A DNA stretch of 64,000 bases from Nemopilema nomurai (GCA_003864495.1 ML133365.1:3417856-3481855); one strand, 5' to 3'. Positions 40,601 to 53,700 are shown, counted from the first letter of the stretch. The notes: generated by a model not told the origin, from the letters alone. Numbers and translations: made by a program.

Positions 40601-42386
40601 AAGGGCACAAACTCTAGATGGCTGCTTGATTGCTTCAAACTATTGCCTTAGCTTATAGAAATTTGAATCCAAGATGGAAGCCTTTAGAAAGAGATTCATA
40701 CTTAAGAGAAAAGGATTCAAGAAACCAGAAAGATGTTGATGTCTTGTGCTTTGAAAAGCTTGATAACAATAGCAACCACAATTCAGGGATAACACTTTGC
40801 TAGCCACAGATCCCTTTAGTAAGAAAGATTGCATGTTAATACCTGGCATATGATAATGTAACAATTTAACATAAAATGGTTCTTGTTTCATTTTGTTTTA
40901 TTTTGTTAGTCCTAAGTTAATGATTCTTGATTACATCAAGGAGGAAAAATGAATATGTAAGAAATGTTTGTTCTATACTTTACTTGGCAAAATTCTTTGT
41001 AGAGCCTATGTTTTATATTTTCAGCTATAAGATAAGTCTTGAGAAAAAGTCTTGACTTTCAAAACATCAAGGTAAGTTTGTAATATCTTTTATATGTAAC
41101 TGACTGGACATTATCACAATAGAGGCTTTGGATAGTTGCCAGCATGAAAATAGATTTCTATACCAAAAGTTTGGTTATGTTTGCATCGGGTGTTTGCTCT
41201 TGGTGATTCATTATAAATGTGAACTGAACTAAAAGCTCTTGAGAATTCAAAGAAGCGTGGTTATCTATTTTGTCAGCTTTTGGCCACCTTCTGGTGTGCA
41301 TACTCCAAAAATTGTTTGAAAAGTGCTTTATATATGAAAAGTTTAGATTCCACCATCCTTTGCCACTACTAAGCTCTTAACTCAAATTGGATCTTGTTGG
41401 CAAGTATCATAAAAAATGAAAGGCAAATATTTTAACAAATACAAAACACTTTGTCTTTGAAAGTTTTATTTTGAAAAAAATTTTTGTTTATGTATACCAA
41501 AAAGATTACACAAAAAGGTGCATCTTTATTACTCAGACTATTGGTCAGAAATAAAGATGAGTCCAAAAGGTATGCAAATGTTGGATACTAGACACCTTTA
41601 GAAATTGACACATTTTGCTATTTCATTGTGAAGACTAGGAATGAGAATAAAATAAAAATTACTGTAATAGTTGGAAAATTGAGACTTGGTTACATGCTCA
41701 GAAATTTTTGGGACATTGCCACTGACAAGTGATGAAACATCAACATATTCTTATCAACTGTTGCTCTACTACCAAAAGCAGCAAAGGCCAGTTATTTAAA
41801 TTAAAAAGTTGGTCAAATAATATCTTAATATTTGCAAAGAAGTTAAAATTTGCAGCTTAAACTTGGAGATCAGACAAATCTTCTCAAGATGATAGAAAAT
41901 GCCTTAACTTCAGGTTAATAAGGTACAAAAGGAACTCAAAGAGCAAGGAATATGCTAATACTAGAGAAAATAACGAGACATAATGTCTGCTTGGATTTAA
42001 AGTGTGTCCGGTGTTTGCATTTATTCAGTATGCATGGCTGAAAGTGAACGGCGCTGCCTTGCTGGAAGAAAAGACTGATGGGGCTAAGGTCACACAGTAG
42101 TGAAACCAAAGTCAAGCGGAATAATGTGGCTACATCTGACTTCTCACTGTTCTCTTCTTGCGTAAATTACCATAGATTTTACATTCAAATATATCTATAT
42201 CAGTACAAACCAGGAAAATAATTACAAGTTGCTTTCCATGTGCCTAGGCGCCTGAAAAGAGGATACGGGCAAAACATCACGAAGTCCCCCTTTTCAGCTA
42301 CTTACCCTTGGTGACTTCTTTTCTGTGTTGCGGCTAACCAAGACTGGGTTGTCATACTTGACAAGTGAGGCACTTGGAGGGATCAT
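31628..42386 (-). CDS. DNALI1: Axonemal dynein light intermediate polypeptide 1 (inner-arm p28)
   Basis: Light chain of inner-arm axonemal dyneins (Chlamydomonas p28 family) in motile cilia and flagella. Eight coding exons join in frame: 42306..42386, 34110..34270, 33701..33782, 33267..33354, 32927..33041, 32696..32759, 32192..32356 and 31628..31666, giving 264 residues (human about 258). Start ATG is at 42386 (MIPPSASLVKYDNPVLVSRN). Then follow ARPLKA and EEILNAILPPREW, the family core QLWIQQVSSTPATRLDVV, RQARETGICPVRRELYSQCF, CAERGLLLLRVRDEIRMTI and SVAFGMRKALQAEQGKSDME. A charged coiled coil covers about residues 190-252 (RDLERQVNELKAKCEAIEKR, then EEIQFLKRTNQQLK), and the protein ends TQLEGIIAPSKK. 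All junctions are GT-AG with matching phases. Intron 1 is 8 kb. The gene lies head to head with TIMM29. Confidence 0.96.
34271..42305 (-). other. 8.0-kb first intron of DNALI1
   Basis: The intron runs from gtaag after exon 1 (42306) to ttctacag before exon 2 (34270). No nested gene was recognised on either strand. Open frames such as 36893-37315 minus, 36867-37118 plus and 38260-38660 plus have no familiar motif and lack convincing splice structure. The other DNALI1 introns are 335 to 585 bases long, so the isolated first exon is exceptional within this gene and leaves room for intronic regulatory DNA. Confidence 0.8.
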
Positions 42387-42534
42387 CCTTTATAAAGTTG
42401 GTGTACAGTCACGAAAATATTGTTTAGAGCTTGAAATCGCAGAGTCCTTCCACTTTGTCCATGTAAACGTTGTTACTATGACGATAAATCGAAATCGAGT
42501 CGGTCATGAAAAAGAGACTTTTCCATTTGCGAAA
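42387..42534. promoter_or_regulatory. Shared head-to-head upstream region of DNALI1 and TIMM29
   Basis: Only 148 bases separate the DNALI1 start codon (minus, 42386) from the chosen TIMM29 start codon (plus, 42535). Both 5' leaders and the promoter elements must fit here or overlap the neighbour's transcript. A TATAAAG string at 42391-42397 is well placed for TIMM29. An imperfect RFX X-box-like motif (GTTGTTACTATGAC, 42469-42482) sits about 83 bases upstream of the DNALI1 ATG; RFX sites are typical of ciliary genes. Motifs are by eye. Confidence 0.5.
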
Positions 42535-43110
42535 ATGGCAGGATTGAAGCAGTTATCACGCGTGAACCAAGCATTGTTTCCGCAGTTCGAGAGCTTGAAA
42601 CATGGTAGACTGGCAAAAGTTTTTCATCTTGTACGAGACTACAAGGCTGTTGCTTTGTCAGGAGTCAAATATGCTCGAAAAAGGCCCATGAAGTTTGCTT
42701 CACAGCTTATTGTTTTAGGCTCTGGCAGTTACCTGTGGACTAAAGCGCCGGACATGCAGTCTTATGAAGACGAATTGTTCGACAGCTCGAATCAATTATT
42801 GCAAGTTAGCAGTTTGATAAGAAACAGTAAATCTGATCGTTATGTAAGAGACCTGATTGAATCTTATTATCAAAAGAGACTTTCATGCAAAAAGTTTGGA
42901 ATTTTTTCTATCATAATGAAAAATGAGTTTGGGGAAGAATGTGACACTTTCGACAAGAACTGTTATTACAGACAACCAAGATGGACCAATCTTCACGAGA
43001 GAATAGTAGATTTCGGATTCCATGGTAGATGGTTATTTCTGGAAAAATCTATGAAAGACTTTGATGTGAATGACGAAGAGTATGACTCAGTCTCTAGCAG
43101 TTTTCAGTAA
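42535..43110 (+). CDS. TIMM29: Mitochondrial import inner membrane translocase subunit Tim29
   Basis: TIM29 is a metazoan-specific subunit of the TIM22 complex, which inserts carrier proteins into the mitochondrial inner membrane. Single coding exon of 191 residues (human 260). The diagnostic C-terminal block is present: YYRQPRWTNLHERIVDFGF, then HGRWLFLEKSMKDFDVNDEEY, matching human [20 protein letters not shown]...DCDINDDEF. An N-terminal basic region (about residues 1-50) precedes one membrane segment (about 54-70, FASQLIVLGSGSYLWTKAP). SSLIRNSKSDRYVRDLIES matches the human RNRESEAFVQRLL region. The ATG at 42535 has A at -3 and G at +4 and gives an N-terminus of orthologous length. An in-frame ATG at 42478 would add 19 residues. 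The frame stays open further upstream, across DNALI1 exon 1 in antisense, but without another ATG. The C-terminus is shorter than in human. Confidence 0.9.
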   Translation: MAGLKQLSRVNQALFPQFESLKHGRLAKVFHLVRDYKAVALSGVKYARKRPMKFASQLIVLGSGSYLWTKAPDMQSYEDELFDSSNQLLQVSSLIRNSKSDRYVRDLIESYYQKRLSCKKFGIFSIIMKNEFGEECDTFDKNCYYRQPRWTNLHERIVDFGFHGRWLFLEKSMKDFDVNDEEYDSVSSSFQ

Positions 43111-43646
43111 CAGTGCCGCATCTATGTTTATCGCCACTGTATTTGAGTAATTAGATTTGATATTTTTAACTGTTTGAAGTGCATGCAAAAGAGTATCCAT
43201 TGATTATTGAATTTAATGGCTGGCTAAACTTGCTTTTTGTCACTGTGAAATTCAAGTGAAATTCAAGAGAAATCACTCTCCAATATGACCTATACTAAAC
43301 CTCTACTGTGCATGTGATCAAGATCCCCATACATGATTGGTTCTCAACTAAAGCTTTAGTAGTCTTAAACAATAGGTGGATTCTCTTGTATATCTAACAA
43401 TAGAAACATGATTAAGTTGCATTCTTTTGGGCAGTTTAGTGCATTTGGCACTGCTGCCATTGAGATTAATTTGTTTAGGTATTATTTAGGTATCACTGAG
43501 ACAAATGCTGGGAGAATAGTGAAGACTTGGTATTCCAGAATTTTGTGTCTTCCATTTAATCAAAATATGTATCAGGAATGCATGTGCTTAAAAAACCAAT
43601 AATCATTTCTTTACATGATGCTTTCAATCATTTTCTTAATATAGAT

Positions 43647-43652
43647 AATAAA
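43647..43652 (+). promoter_or_regulatory. Candidate polyadenylation signal of TIMM29
   Basis: AATAAA hexamer on the plus strand, 537 bases after the TIMM29 stop codon. It is supported by motif and orientation only, in DNA where such AT-rich hexamers are frequent. Confidence 0.35.
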
Positions 43653-44195
43653 TATGGTATCACAATATTTAATCAAACAAAGTTATAATGTATTAAGCCA
43701 AATTAAAGTGTTAAAGGAAGTAGATTGAAAACATGCAGGCAAATTAAATTGTTGCAATGCCTTCTCTTCTTAATAATTGCTTTGGAGTTTTGTTATGAGT
43801 GTTTCAGTAATTCTTAACAAGCAAGAGAAGACCTTGATGCATTGGTATTGGTCTTTCCTTATTTATAGTTCTTTTAAGAGTTGTAGGTGTGTATTTTCAG
43901 TTATTATAGTATCATTCCAGAAATTAATAACAGCAAACACTGGTCATACAGAATTGTCTGCACAGCTCTTAATACGAAAGTAATTCTAAGATATGTGTCT
44001 GGATATTTTCAATCTAAAATGTGAAGGACACACAAGGAATATGAGCATGCATTTACAAATTACAAACTCTATTTGGGGGCTAGGTATGTTGGAAATATCA
44101 TGAAACAATCAAAATAAGTATATGAATAAACTCCAAGACATATGTAAACAAATATATCTTATAGGAATATTTGTTTTAGGTCATCCCTAAGTCAT

Positions 44196-44201
44196 TTTAT
44201 T
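44196..44201 (-). promoter_or_regulatory. Candidate polyadenylation signal of KDM1B
   Basis: AATAAA on the minus strand about 510 bases beyond the KDM1B stop codon. With the TIMM29 hexamer it leaves roughly 540 bases between convergent transcript ends. Motif-only evidence. Confidence 0.3.
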
Positions 44202-44713
44202 TCATTCAGCAAATCAGAGGTATTCAAACTGATGGTGGAAAAATGTGCAAACAGATACGAACAATAGAGTTACTGTCAGAAAGATTTTAATTTGCTCTTG
44301 AATATCTGACCAAACTTAGATAATGGAGTAGAATATGTAGTTATCATTGAAAAGCAGCAAGCAAGAAGGATTGGGCTACTCAAGAGTAGATGGGAAGCTG
44401 CAACATAAAAGTTGGGGTTGAGTGGGGGCAGGGGTCAAAGACCTTATCATCACTAAATTGACAAGTCATTTTCAAATACGAGATCTACATTATTGTCAAA
44501 AATTAGCTTCATAAAGAAGTTCATCCACTTTTTATCAATACGATATCCGAGATGCGAGCTACTAAAGCATGGGTAACTCTGAGACAATAATAGGAAAAAT
44601 AAATGCAGATCCAATTAAATCATGTGGTCGAAGTCCTTAGTTTTCTGACAGAGAAAGCTTCATAAAACAGGATCACACCCAATTAGATTATCATTTGAAT
44701 GAGGGAGGCACCA

Positions 44714-47700
44714 TTATTGACAACCTGTCAAGATCTTCCGAGCTTCACGAAGGCCACTGTTAAATGCACCAGTGACAGTTTGAGGAAATCTTCTGTTTGT
44801 TGCCTGGAAAATACAAACGATTCAGAGACGTCAATCAAATGAGAGTTTTCAGAAAAGAACAAAGATATTTCTAACAAACTCTAACAAACATGTACCAAAA
44901 AACGTATCTCGATTATATCTATACGATACAAGGTTTTAAAGATCGAAAACAAGCTTCATTTTTTTAAATCTCTATCTTGAGCGCCGCAAACAACGATCAC
45001 ATCACTTTAAACATGTTTAGGCCAGATTGGTAAACTGAAGAAAGATCCCACAATAATCAAAATGGACAACCGACTATAATCAAAATGGAATTGGATTCTC
45101 TAAGCAAATCTACCAGCTGCAGTACATCGGCTCGCTTTCAAGGAGCTCGTAAAACCATTCAGTTGTGTGTGTGAGACATCACTGCATGTGCCTAAGCATC
45201 AAATACTTCCTTTCTTTTTAGCAACTAAGAGCCTGCTTCACCAAAGGGATCACGTTCCGAATTAACAATGTTCTCAAGGCATTTACCAAGCATTTTGTTC
45301 TCCTAACTAGACAAATATTGCTTGTTTATATCTCCAATATTTCTTCTTAGTAATTTTTCTCATTTACTGCCACTTTGAAAACATTTCCTCAGGCAAGGGG
45401 TCTGTCTATAAACACCGGCTGTCATCAATATCAACATAAAAATAGGCTCTTTTGACAATTTGATCCCTGATAATGATCGCAATGACAGATAAACGAGAAA
45501 ATTCCCCATCCTAGATCCCTGTAGGGATAAATTGACTCCCAAAACCGGCCAAATTTTCTAATATACATCATACTTAAAAGATAAAAATAATCTCTTCATA
45601 AATCCCCTCAGAGAGACAAAAATGTTTTTATTAGATTGTGAAGTTTGAACAATGAAAACAGGGATGACGAACACGTAAATCACTGGATGTTTGCCACGCC
45701 AATAACACACATGGATGGAGAAACATCATCAAAGATTGCAAAATCAAACATGAAATCAATAGTGGGCGATTACATTAATTTGCAGAAGAAGCGAGGAGAT
45801 GGATTGAAAAAGAATTAGGATATTTATGATGTTTTGCCGAGTAGTTGAAACTAAAGCTCGCACAAATAACAAATCCAATTAGTGATATTGTTGAAAAAGT
45901 TTCAGTTCGCGTCGGTGTTGACTGGTGACTCTCCATTACAAATTTCAGATTCCACATCAAAATTTAAGATTAATTTGTCAAAGATTCCGTCGATTTGGCT
46001 GCCTAGGGAAACTTCCCAAACAAAAATGGAGAGGAGAATACTTTAAAGAACTATTGATATCCGATGAGCAAGATGACTGAATGTAGAAAGAAGATTATTC
46101 CTTAGAAGCTAAGTGTCTCAGTTAATAGATTAGGACTTTGCTTCATCCTTGCTAAAAAAATCTCATTGATATCAAAAGGATATTGCATTAGAAAGTGCAT
46201 TAAAAATTGGCCAGAATCGAGATTGTTCGATGTTGAAGACATTGGGTTATGCCAGTAATTCTAGTTTTCGGCTAACAACATTGGAAAATTCTAATATATG
46301 GTGCCAGAATTATTTAGCCGCCTTTCCGAAGGTAGAGGCTTCTAAAAATCAATTAAAGAATGCCAAAGCCATGACGTCACCAAGGACCAAGGGTTTTCAG
46401 TTACTCACTGCAATACAACCGCTGCATGTTTTGTTTTTTAGGGGCTTCACTTTTTAGGGGCAAAACTTTAATGTTATTGAAGGTGGTTTTATGACGACAT
46501 TACTTTATCGTCTAACTACAAAAATAAGACAATGGTTATTTACCTCGCCAGCAAAGTATACTTTTTCGTCGACTGTCTTGGCAAGAACATCATAGTCTTC
46601 GCCTGACCCGTTCACCCCAACGTAAGAGTACGTCATTTCGATGTGCTCTTCAGAGCTCCAACGCGTGACAAAATATTTTGATGGTTTGGGGACAACCTAA
46701 GATTCGAGAATGGGAATAAATTATCTAGATATTGTGATTAACGAAGTGCAAATGTAGTGCAGTCACTGCCCCTGTAAATCTCATTTTAATTCTGTAATCG
46801 CTGTAGCCTCAATATCCAAGATGCGAGACGACAGTTTTGAGGAAACCGTTCTCACGGATGCTGAAAACTAATATCTTTATCTTACTTTAAAAAGTTAAAG
46901 CGTCTTTGAATGCTTTGAACGGCGGGACCTGACTGATGTGTTAACACTTGTGGCCTCTGACCCTAGCACTGTGCTATATATTAAAAAGCCTATAATATTT
47001 GAAACCGTGGTTAACTTTTCAGGGTAGTAAACAATTAGCTGACTCACATTAGAACATAGATAGCTATCTATTAATTCCAAACTCACATGAAAGTACAATG
47101 AAAGCATAAAAAAAAGAAGAAATGCCGAAGATGCTGTTTTTATGCTAGGAGGACTGCAATTCACTAGACAAGTAGAACCGATAGACAAACCTGGTTTGGG
47201 AACATCTTTGTCAAAATCTGGACACAACGGTCGACGATGCAATCATTAGCCAAATTATGCACCTGAGTAGCCGCATCGCCAGCTATCAAACCAATCAAAA
47301 TAGCAGAATCCTAAGGAGTTAGAAAAAACATATTGGTGATGACGTAAGAATCGTGGGAATTTCAGCCGTTGGGTGAACTAAGTGCTGAACAGTTCTCGGT
47401 GTTCCCATACATTAGAGCCAGGTTGTGCATTCAAACACCCTAATGATTTCCTCGTCGAGGCACCACTTTGCCTTGACAGCCAGTATCTACTGTGGTGAAA
47501 AAGCAACAAATCCTTCGACAACAACCAAAAGTTCATGGATTTTAATCCATGCGGATATTGATCGAGCAATCCGACAAGATTTGCTTTTGATCACATCGTC
47601 AAACATATGATTGAGTAGAAGACCCAATAATTTCAAAATGGTGAAAAACGACCACTGAACTTTTATGTTTCAGTTTTTTTCAATGAATATTGTACAACAT

Positions 47701-50700
47701 AAAGCACAAGGCAGAATATGACATATAAAAGCAAAAAAAATTGCATGCTTATGGTTGGGCGAATTCAAGGCCACTTTACAGAAAAGTCATCAATCTCGTT
47801 CGTTTTGTTTGCACTGGGTTTTTTGCATGCTGATTTAGCAAAACAGATTACAAGACAGCGAAATATTGCAAAGTGCCATTGTCACCGATTTATTTGGGGA
47901 TGCCAAATGGCGCATAGAGTGGAGCAAACACTACCATGTTCTAGCAACAACGAAAGCTTTATGACTGACTACGCGAAAGGGGCGGGCGGGATAGGACCAC
48001 TGTCATGAACGAGAGATGACAGTGCGACATTGCTAAACCGAGACTATTTCATTTTAGCTGTTGCTTTAATTGCGCGTGAAAGCGCGTTGATGGCTGCTGA
48101 CGGCAGGATCTGAAGAAACAGGAAATTTTTCGATTTTAACATAATTAGCAAAATGATTCCAGTTGCAAATATCATCGGAAATGTTAAAGAAGATATAAAT
48201 GGAAAATTAATCCGATAGAATGATTAATTCATATTTAATTTATCCCAAATTGAAATAAATCAAATGAAGGGTAGATGTGGGAAAAACAAGTTATCGACGG
48301 CTAAAGCTGATTGAAACCATGGCCACAAAAAACATTTGCGTAAATTGACATTAGACAGCGTTTTCAAAAGAATGAAAAAATTTGAACAATTTGCAAACTA
48401 CGTCTTTGACCACTGGGATGGCTAGAAAATGAATACTCAAGGGATTGGAGAAAGGCGAGCAGGGTTTGGCCACAAACATATACGAATAGATATTTAAACA
48501 AGTTTTTCGCTTGAAGGTAGGTGAGGTTGTATTACACACAGAAGTTTCAAACAAGCGCAACGGTGAAGAAAATTCTTATTTTCCAACAAAAGGCAACTGG
48601 AAGCGGTAGCATGAGGCAGCTGAAATCAGGTTAATGTCTGAGATACAACGCTTTCCTGAGGGCAGCAATGAATATTAGACACTTGTTGACACGTGACAAA
48701 ACAGCTGAGACTGATTTGCAGCCAGTGTATTATGCATCTGCTTCAGTTGAGTCACGCGCCATGATTAACTTGGCATTTATTAATAATGCTAAATTGAAAG
48801 GACGGAGCAACTTGAATCGCACCTTACACGAAACATCGTAGAACAAGCAGCCAAAACCTCTGTTTTCTGGAGTATCCGCTATGTGACCAAAATAGTCAGC
48901 AGGTTCGGTGGCATTGGTCCAGAACTTCGTTTTAAACTGCATCACTACCTGTAAAAGGGCATAACAGCATCTGAAGCAACCAGACGGAACACATATCCAA
49001 GCATAAAAAACAACATACTCCAGATTTGCAAAAAATTCCCTCCTTACTTCCCTTGGCCTTCTGCCTATTAAATTGTTTACATTACATTCCAAGTTTAGCA
49101 AAATGATGCGTTATTTGAAACCTGAGCTAAATGTTTATGGGGACAAAAGTCTTTTTCGACCACTTTGGTCTACGGAGAATCTGATAGCTTGAACAAAACA
49201 TGAAAATAGGCAGGAAACTGTTCTTGAGAATGTATGTTATAATCATAGATTGTTAACTGAACTGGCTTATTGTGTCACACAGTTTGCAGTGTTAAATAGG
49301 TCCGCTTCCATTTCAATTTGTATCACGCAAGCAATTAGTTGAGTGAAACGACTGTTATTTAAGTAATATTAGCTAATTTTCATATAAGAGCATTATTCTT
49401 TCTCTACATTCTATTTAAAGTAGCAATGCCTTTAGATGTACAAAAGCAACGTGCATTTCACTCAAAAATTATTGATTCATTCGGTGATCCAGTTACATGA
49501 AAAGGCATTTCGTGGTTTCCATAAACAGGATGCAAGGCACCTCACAATCATCAAATCAAAATAAATTCACGATACTCAGTGAAGCTGCACAGACATTGCA
49601 TTTTGGCATAAATAAAGGAGGGGAAATGAGCTCACGGTTAACAGGGATAACTGTTTAGTCGATAATTATCCAAAAGCGTTGGCATTGGTTATGTTATCAA
49701 GATATCTAAAATGTGCTTTCCAATCACCGGTAAAAATATGATGATAAACAGGATGGACAAATTTTCAGAGAGCTGATCTACCATAAAAGATACATTGCAA
49801 AGAGGTATTAACGACAAAGTCCACAGTTAAAATGTTAAACTTTTTGCCAAATATCCATCGAGCAGATGCTTTAGAGAACGGCTTAATTTTAAGAGCTGTC
49901 TTTCTTAGCAATTGTTTCAACGCACCTTCCAGAATGACGCCTATCAGGCAGAGCCTTCTAACCAATCAACTGCTGCATGTGCAGTGATAAACTTCAATAC
50001 TTCACAATACAATAGAAGACATGATCACGTTGAAATAAAACGTAATACATAGCTACGAATCCATAAAGACGGTTATAAGGCTTAATTTAATATTTCTCAC
50101 CTTTTCAATGGCACCAGCTCCAATTCTAGATATTGACTGCTCTTTTGCTGAAGGCAACGGAGGTGAAAAGTCGATTGAGCCTTTCTTGAGGACGGTAAGA
50201 GGGACAGCAACAATGACCTTAGATAGTAAAACGCAACGTAAAGATATGTCCCGTTATGTCCGATGAAAGACAACAGTATTGAAAGATAAATCTTGCATCA
50301 AATAAATGGCTTATACTCAAATGACAAGGTTTGAATCCAGAGAAAAACTAATTTGTTGCGAGCAGCTAAGACAAAAAAGCAATTTTACACCCAATGATTT
50401 TTCCAAGTAACCGTTCGCTATATAACTGAATAGTGCTACTAAAATTGCTCTATCGATAGTCCAGGATTATTATACTGGTGAATTGTTATATGCGTTGTCT
50501 AGAAGGTAAGGTTCTAAAGCAGAACCACTCGAATGCCTGGAAAATACCAGAATTCAATGCTGTTATGTTCGCAAATCGAATTTATTATGAAATATTCATT
50601 GCCACTGTATTTTCTAAAGAGTTTTAAAGCTAAGAACTTTTGCAAGGTAAGATCAAAGGCATTTCTGTGTGAGCTGTTCATTTGACTAAATAGTAGGGGT

Positions 50701-53700
50701 ACTAATCAATTGGGATATATATGCTAATGGTTATTCTTGTTTGCTTTCTAAACAAGAAGATCGCACGCTATTTTACACTATCACAAGCACAGTGATTCCG
50801 AAAAGATACTTTACCAAGGAAATGGTCGCAAAAAATAAAATAAAGGCTAATGATGCCAAAATTCCAACCCAGTATAAAGCTAAAGCAACAAATGAAATAT
50901 AACCTTGTCCGCAGTAAAAGTCTCTCCGGTTTGAGTTTCTATTCTTACTTGACTTTCGGAATGGTTCACTGAAATTGCCTATAAGAATAGGTATTCAAAG
51001 CAAAGGCGCTACCATTTAGTTTAGAATCGGAAATGAAAAGTAGCAAGGCATGGTGACTGACCGATCAAATAGGCAAGTGTTCTCCATGATTAGGCTTCCA
51101 TGATAATCCTTACCAAGAGGAAAATACTACCAGGTGGTAGCTTATGGAAAATTTATCAATTATATATAATTCCAAAGCAACGGAGATTGCAAAGAACTTA
51201 AGAAGGAAAAATGAAACTCACTAACATAATCAAGGATAATTAAGTGCGAAGTGTAGTTTTTAACCCGCAAATTTTGATGGTAAAGAAAATAGCAATCCAT
51301 CTACCTGACAAGAAAGACTTATATCTAGGTCTTTGGACAAAGCCTCAATCACAACCCCAAAGCCACTTTGCACCCAGGCGTGGTCCCCGGAGAATTGCAG
51401 CATCGACTCATTTTGATTCCAGTTACGCGCAGAAACGTTTTGGAGAGAAGCACCAAAGGCGTATTCCAAGTTCGCAAGATGGAACTGGAGCAGACCTTCC
51501 TCTTCCTTAAAAGAAAAAATACAATGATTACATACATGGTCATTATGGTGTGGTAACAGGTAATCTGAAGAGAAAATGAGACACGTGGGTCTGCTATATT
51601 AATAATAATAATCACTCCATGCATGTTTGTTTGTTACAATCATCGCTTTATATATTCTTGCCTAATTTGGCATCCCTCGCGTAAGATGTTCCCTTGAATT
51701 TGTAAGTCATTGAAATTCTTAAACATTACTCAAGATCCTTCTACCCTAGGATTTTGATCTACATCAGCTTGCAAATAAAGAAATTAAGTCCAAAAATTAG
51801 ACTCAACGTGAATCTTGGCATTTTAAGTTTTACCAGCCTTTTATTAAAGACCCATTTAATCACCTATAATCTTGCAACATCTTTTCTGTTTGCTTTCACC
51901 GATACTAAGGTTCTGTCAAGCCTTAGAAATTAAGGAATTAAAGTTACGGACAGCTTTCTGTAACATAATTATCCCTGTAAGGTCTACGTATACCATTTAA
52001 GAGACTGGTTTTTCTGGCAATAATATATCATGTAATAAAACAGCAGATGCTATCTCAGAGAACTATAAATACTGTTAAGAAAATATTGACGTGACTTCAA
52101 TTCAAGGCTTTGACATGCAGTGGCTCGAAAAATAATTGACAGCATTTTAAGAAAACCGGCATTTTTCAGAGGATGAAAATTTGAATAAATAGCTAAGCTA
52201 ACCTTCGTCAATTTGCGATAAATTTGAGACTCCAAGTCGACTTTTCTGGCGTCAAGATGATCTTCAAAAAAAGAGATGCGTCAAATGAGATGAACTAGCA
52301 TTCTGCCCTAAAAGTTTGCGCTTGATAAAACGGTCAGGCTAGAGCTACGATAAATTACCTTGCCAAATACAATAAAGACAATTTGATCATCTTTTGAGGC
52401 ATCGAAAATTTTGAAATCCAATTTTACTAAAAGTCGAAAAAATAAAATGAGAATACGCCGGGCTTCAATATAAGATTTATCACCACTAAGCGACTTTAGT
52501 AGGACATCTACTCACGGACATTTTTATCTTATACTCATAATAGTGGAAATTTTGATGTTTCAGAATTTATTTAAAACCCTTTCATGGCACTACTTCTTAA
52601 CTTTAGGCATTAGCTTTAAACGGCCAAACAGGGCTGACCTTTGAGGGAAATTTGCTGGCTGGTATCACTCGCATCATGCTTTTGCTCCGCATCAGATTCT
52701 AGCATCAAGTTGAAGTAAAACTCGAGTTTCTGATCCATTTCTTCGTCAGCAACTTCTCCGTTTTCACCAATCAGATGGCATTTTGAGCCCAAAAACTTTA
52801 ACGGCTTACCAAGCTAGAACATTGGCCATTTGCAAAGAATGGATTTGGATTTGAATTTACAGTGAGTAGTAGATAAGCAAAAGAGTTAATTAGCAGCCAA
52901 AAGTTTTCGTCAATCAAGCATCTAGATTTACGTTGCGAGAGTCAATTCAACTGAAAAGGAATCATGTGGCCAGAAGGCTTATCGAAATTGAGATGGTATC
53001 TTGTGCTATCTCTTAAGGAATGAGCAGGTTGCAGATGTGAAGAACATGGGGACCGAAAACACGGGTCTTTGAAATGCCAGGGGATTGTCATGGGTATTTC
53101 AATCATAATTACAAACATAAAAAAACAAGTGCATGGCAGATTAACAGCTTCTTTTGCATTTGAAGCATCAAACTACTACGAAAGCAGTTCACCTGTCTAT
53201 TTATTATATATAATGGGTTATTGGCACATCCTGTGATGATTTGTGGCCCTTTACTGACACAAGCACCCAAAGAGGTATCGTCTTGAACTCTCCCACCAAT
53301 GGAGCTTCTTGCTTCAAGGACTTTAACCTGCAAGAAAACAGACATCACTGTTGACACACTTAGAATTGAAATGAACTTTGAAATTTTCGTCACGGAAATC
53401 CACTCGAATTCTTACAAAAAAGTGTTAGCAAGTGTTTTGCGATTGAGAATGAAAAAAATACTGACGATAAGGAACATAAATTTTTTTCAAGAAAATGATG
53501 TTTTCCAAATGTGCCATTTTCAGGAAGTAGCACAGAAAGGTGCAAAGAAGGGATAATTTCTAATAAAATAGGGCACAATAATTGAGTAGATGGTAAATAA
53601 AAACCAAACAACTTCATTTAAAGCCAAATGTTCTTATAAGAGCTATGCACAGATAGCGAGAAAAAACACATGCTCAAAATCGTAAAGGATAATTGTTGGA

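Larger units (their letters stand above)
43111..44713. other. Tail-to-tail intergenic region of TIMM29 and KDM1B
   Basis: The 1.6 kb between the two stop codons should hold both 3' untranslated regions. No gene was recognised; the short open frames at 43408-43602 and 43777-43983 (plus) are AT-rich and featureless. Candidate polyadenylation hexamers for both neighbours are listed separately. Confidence 0.7.

Noticed and set aside
51244..51556. Plus-strand open frames over 51244-51556
   Set aside because: Antisense shadows of KDM1B exon 13 (51305-51505), whose minus-strand frame matches the family residue by residue.
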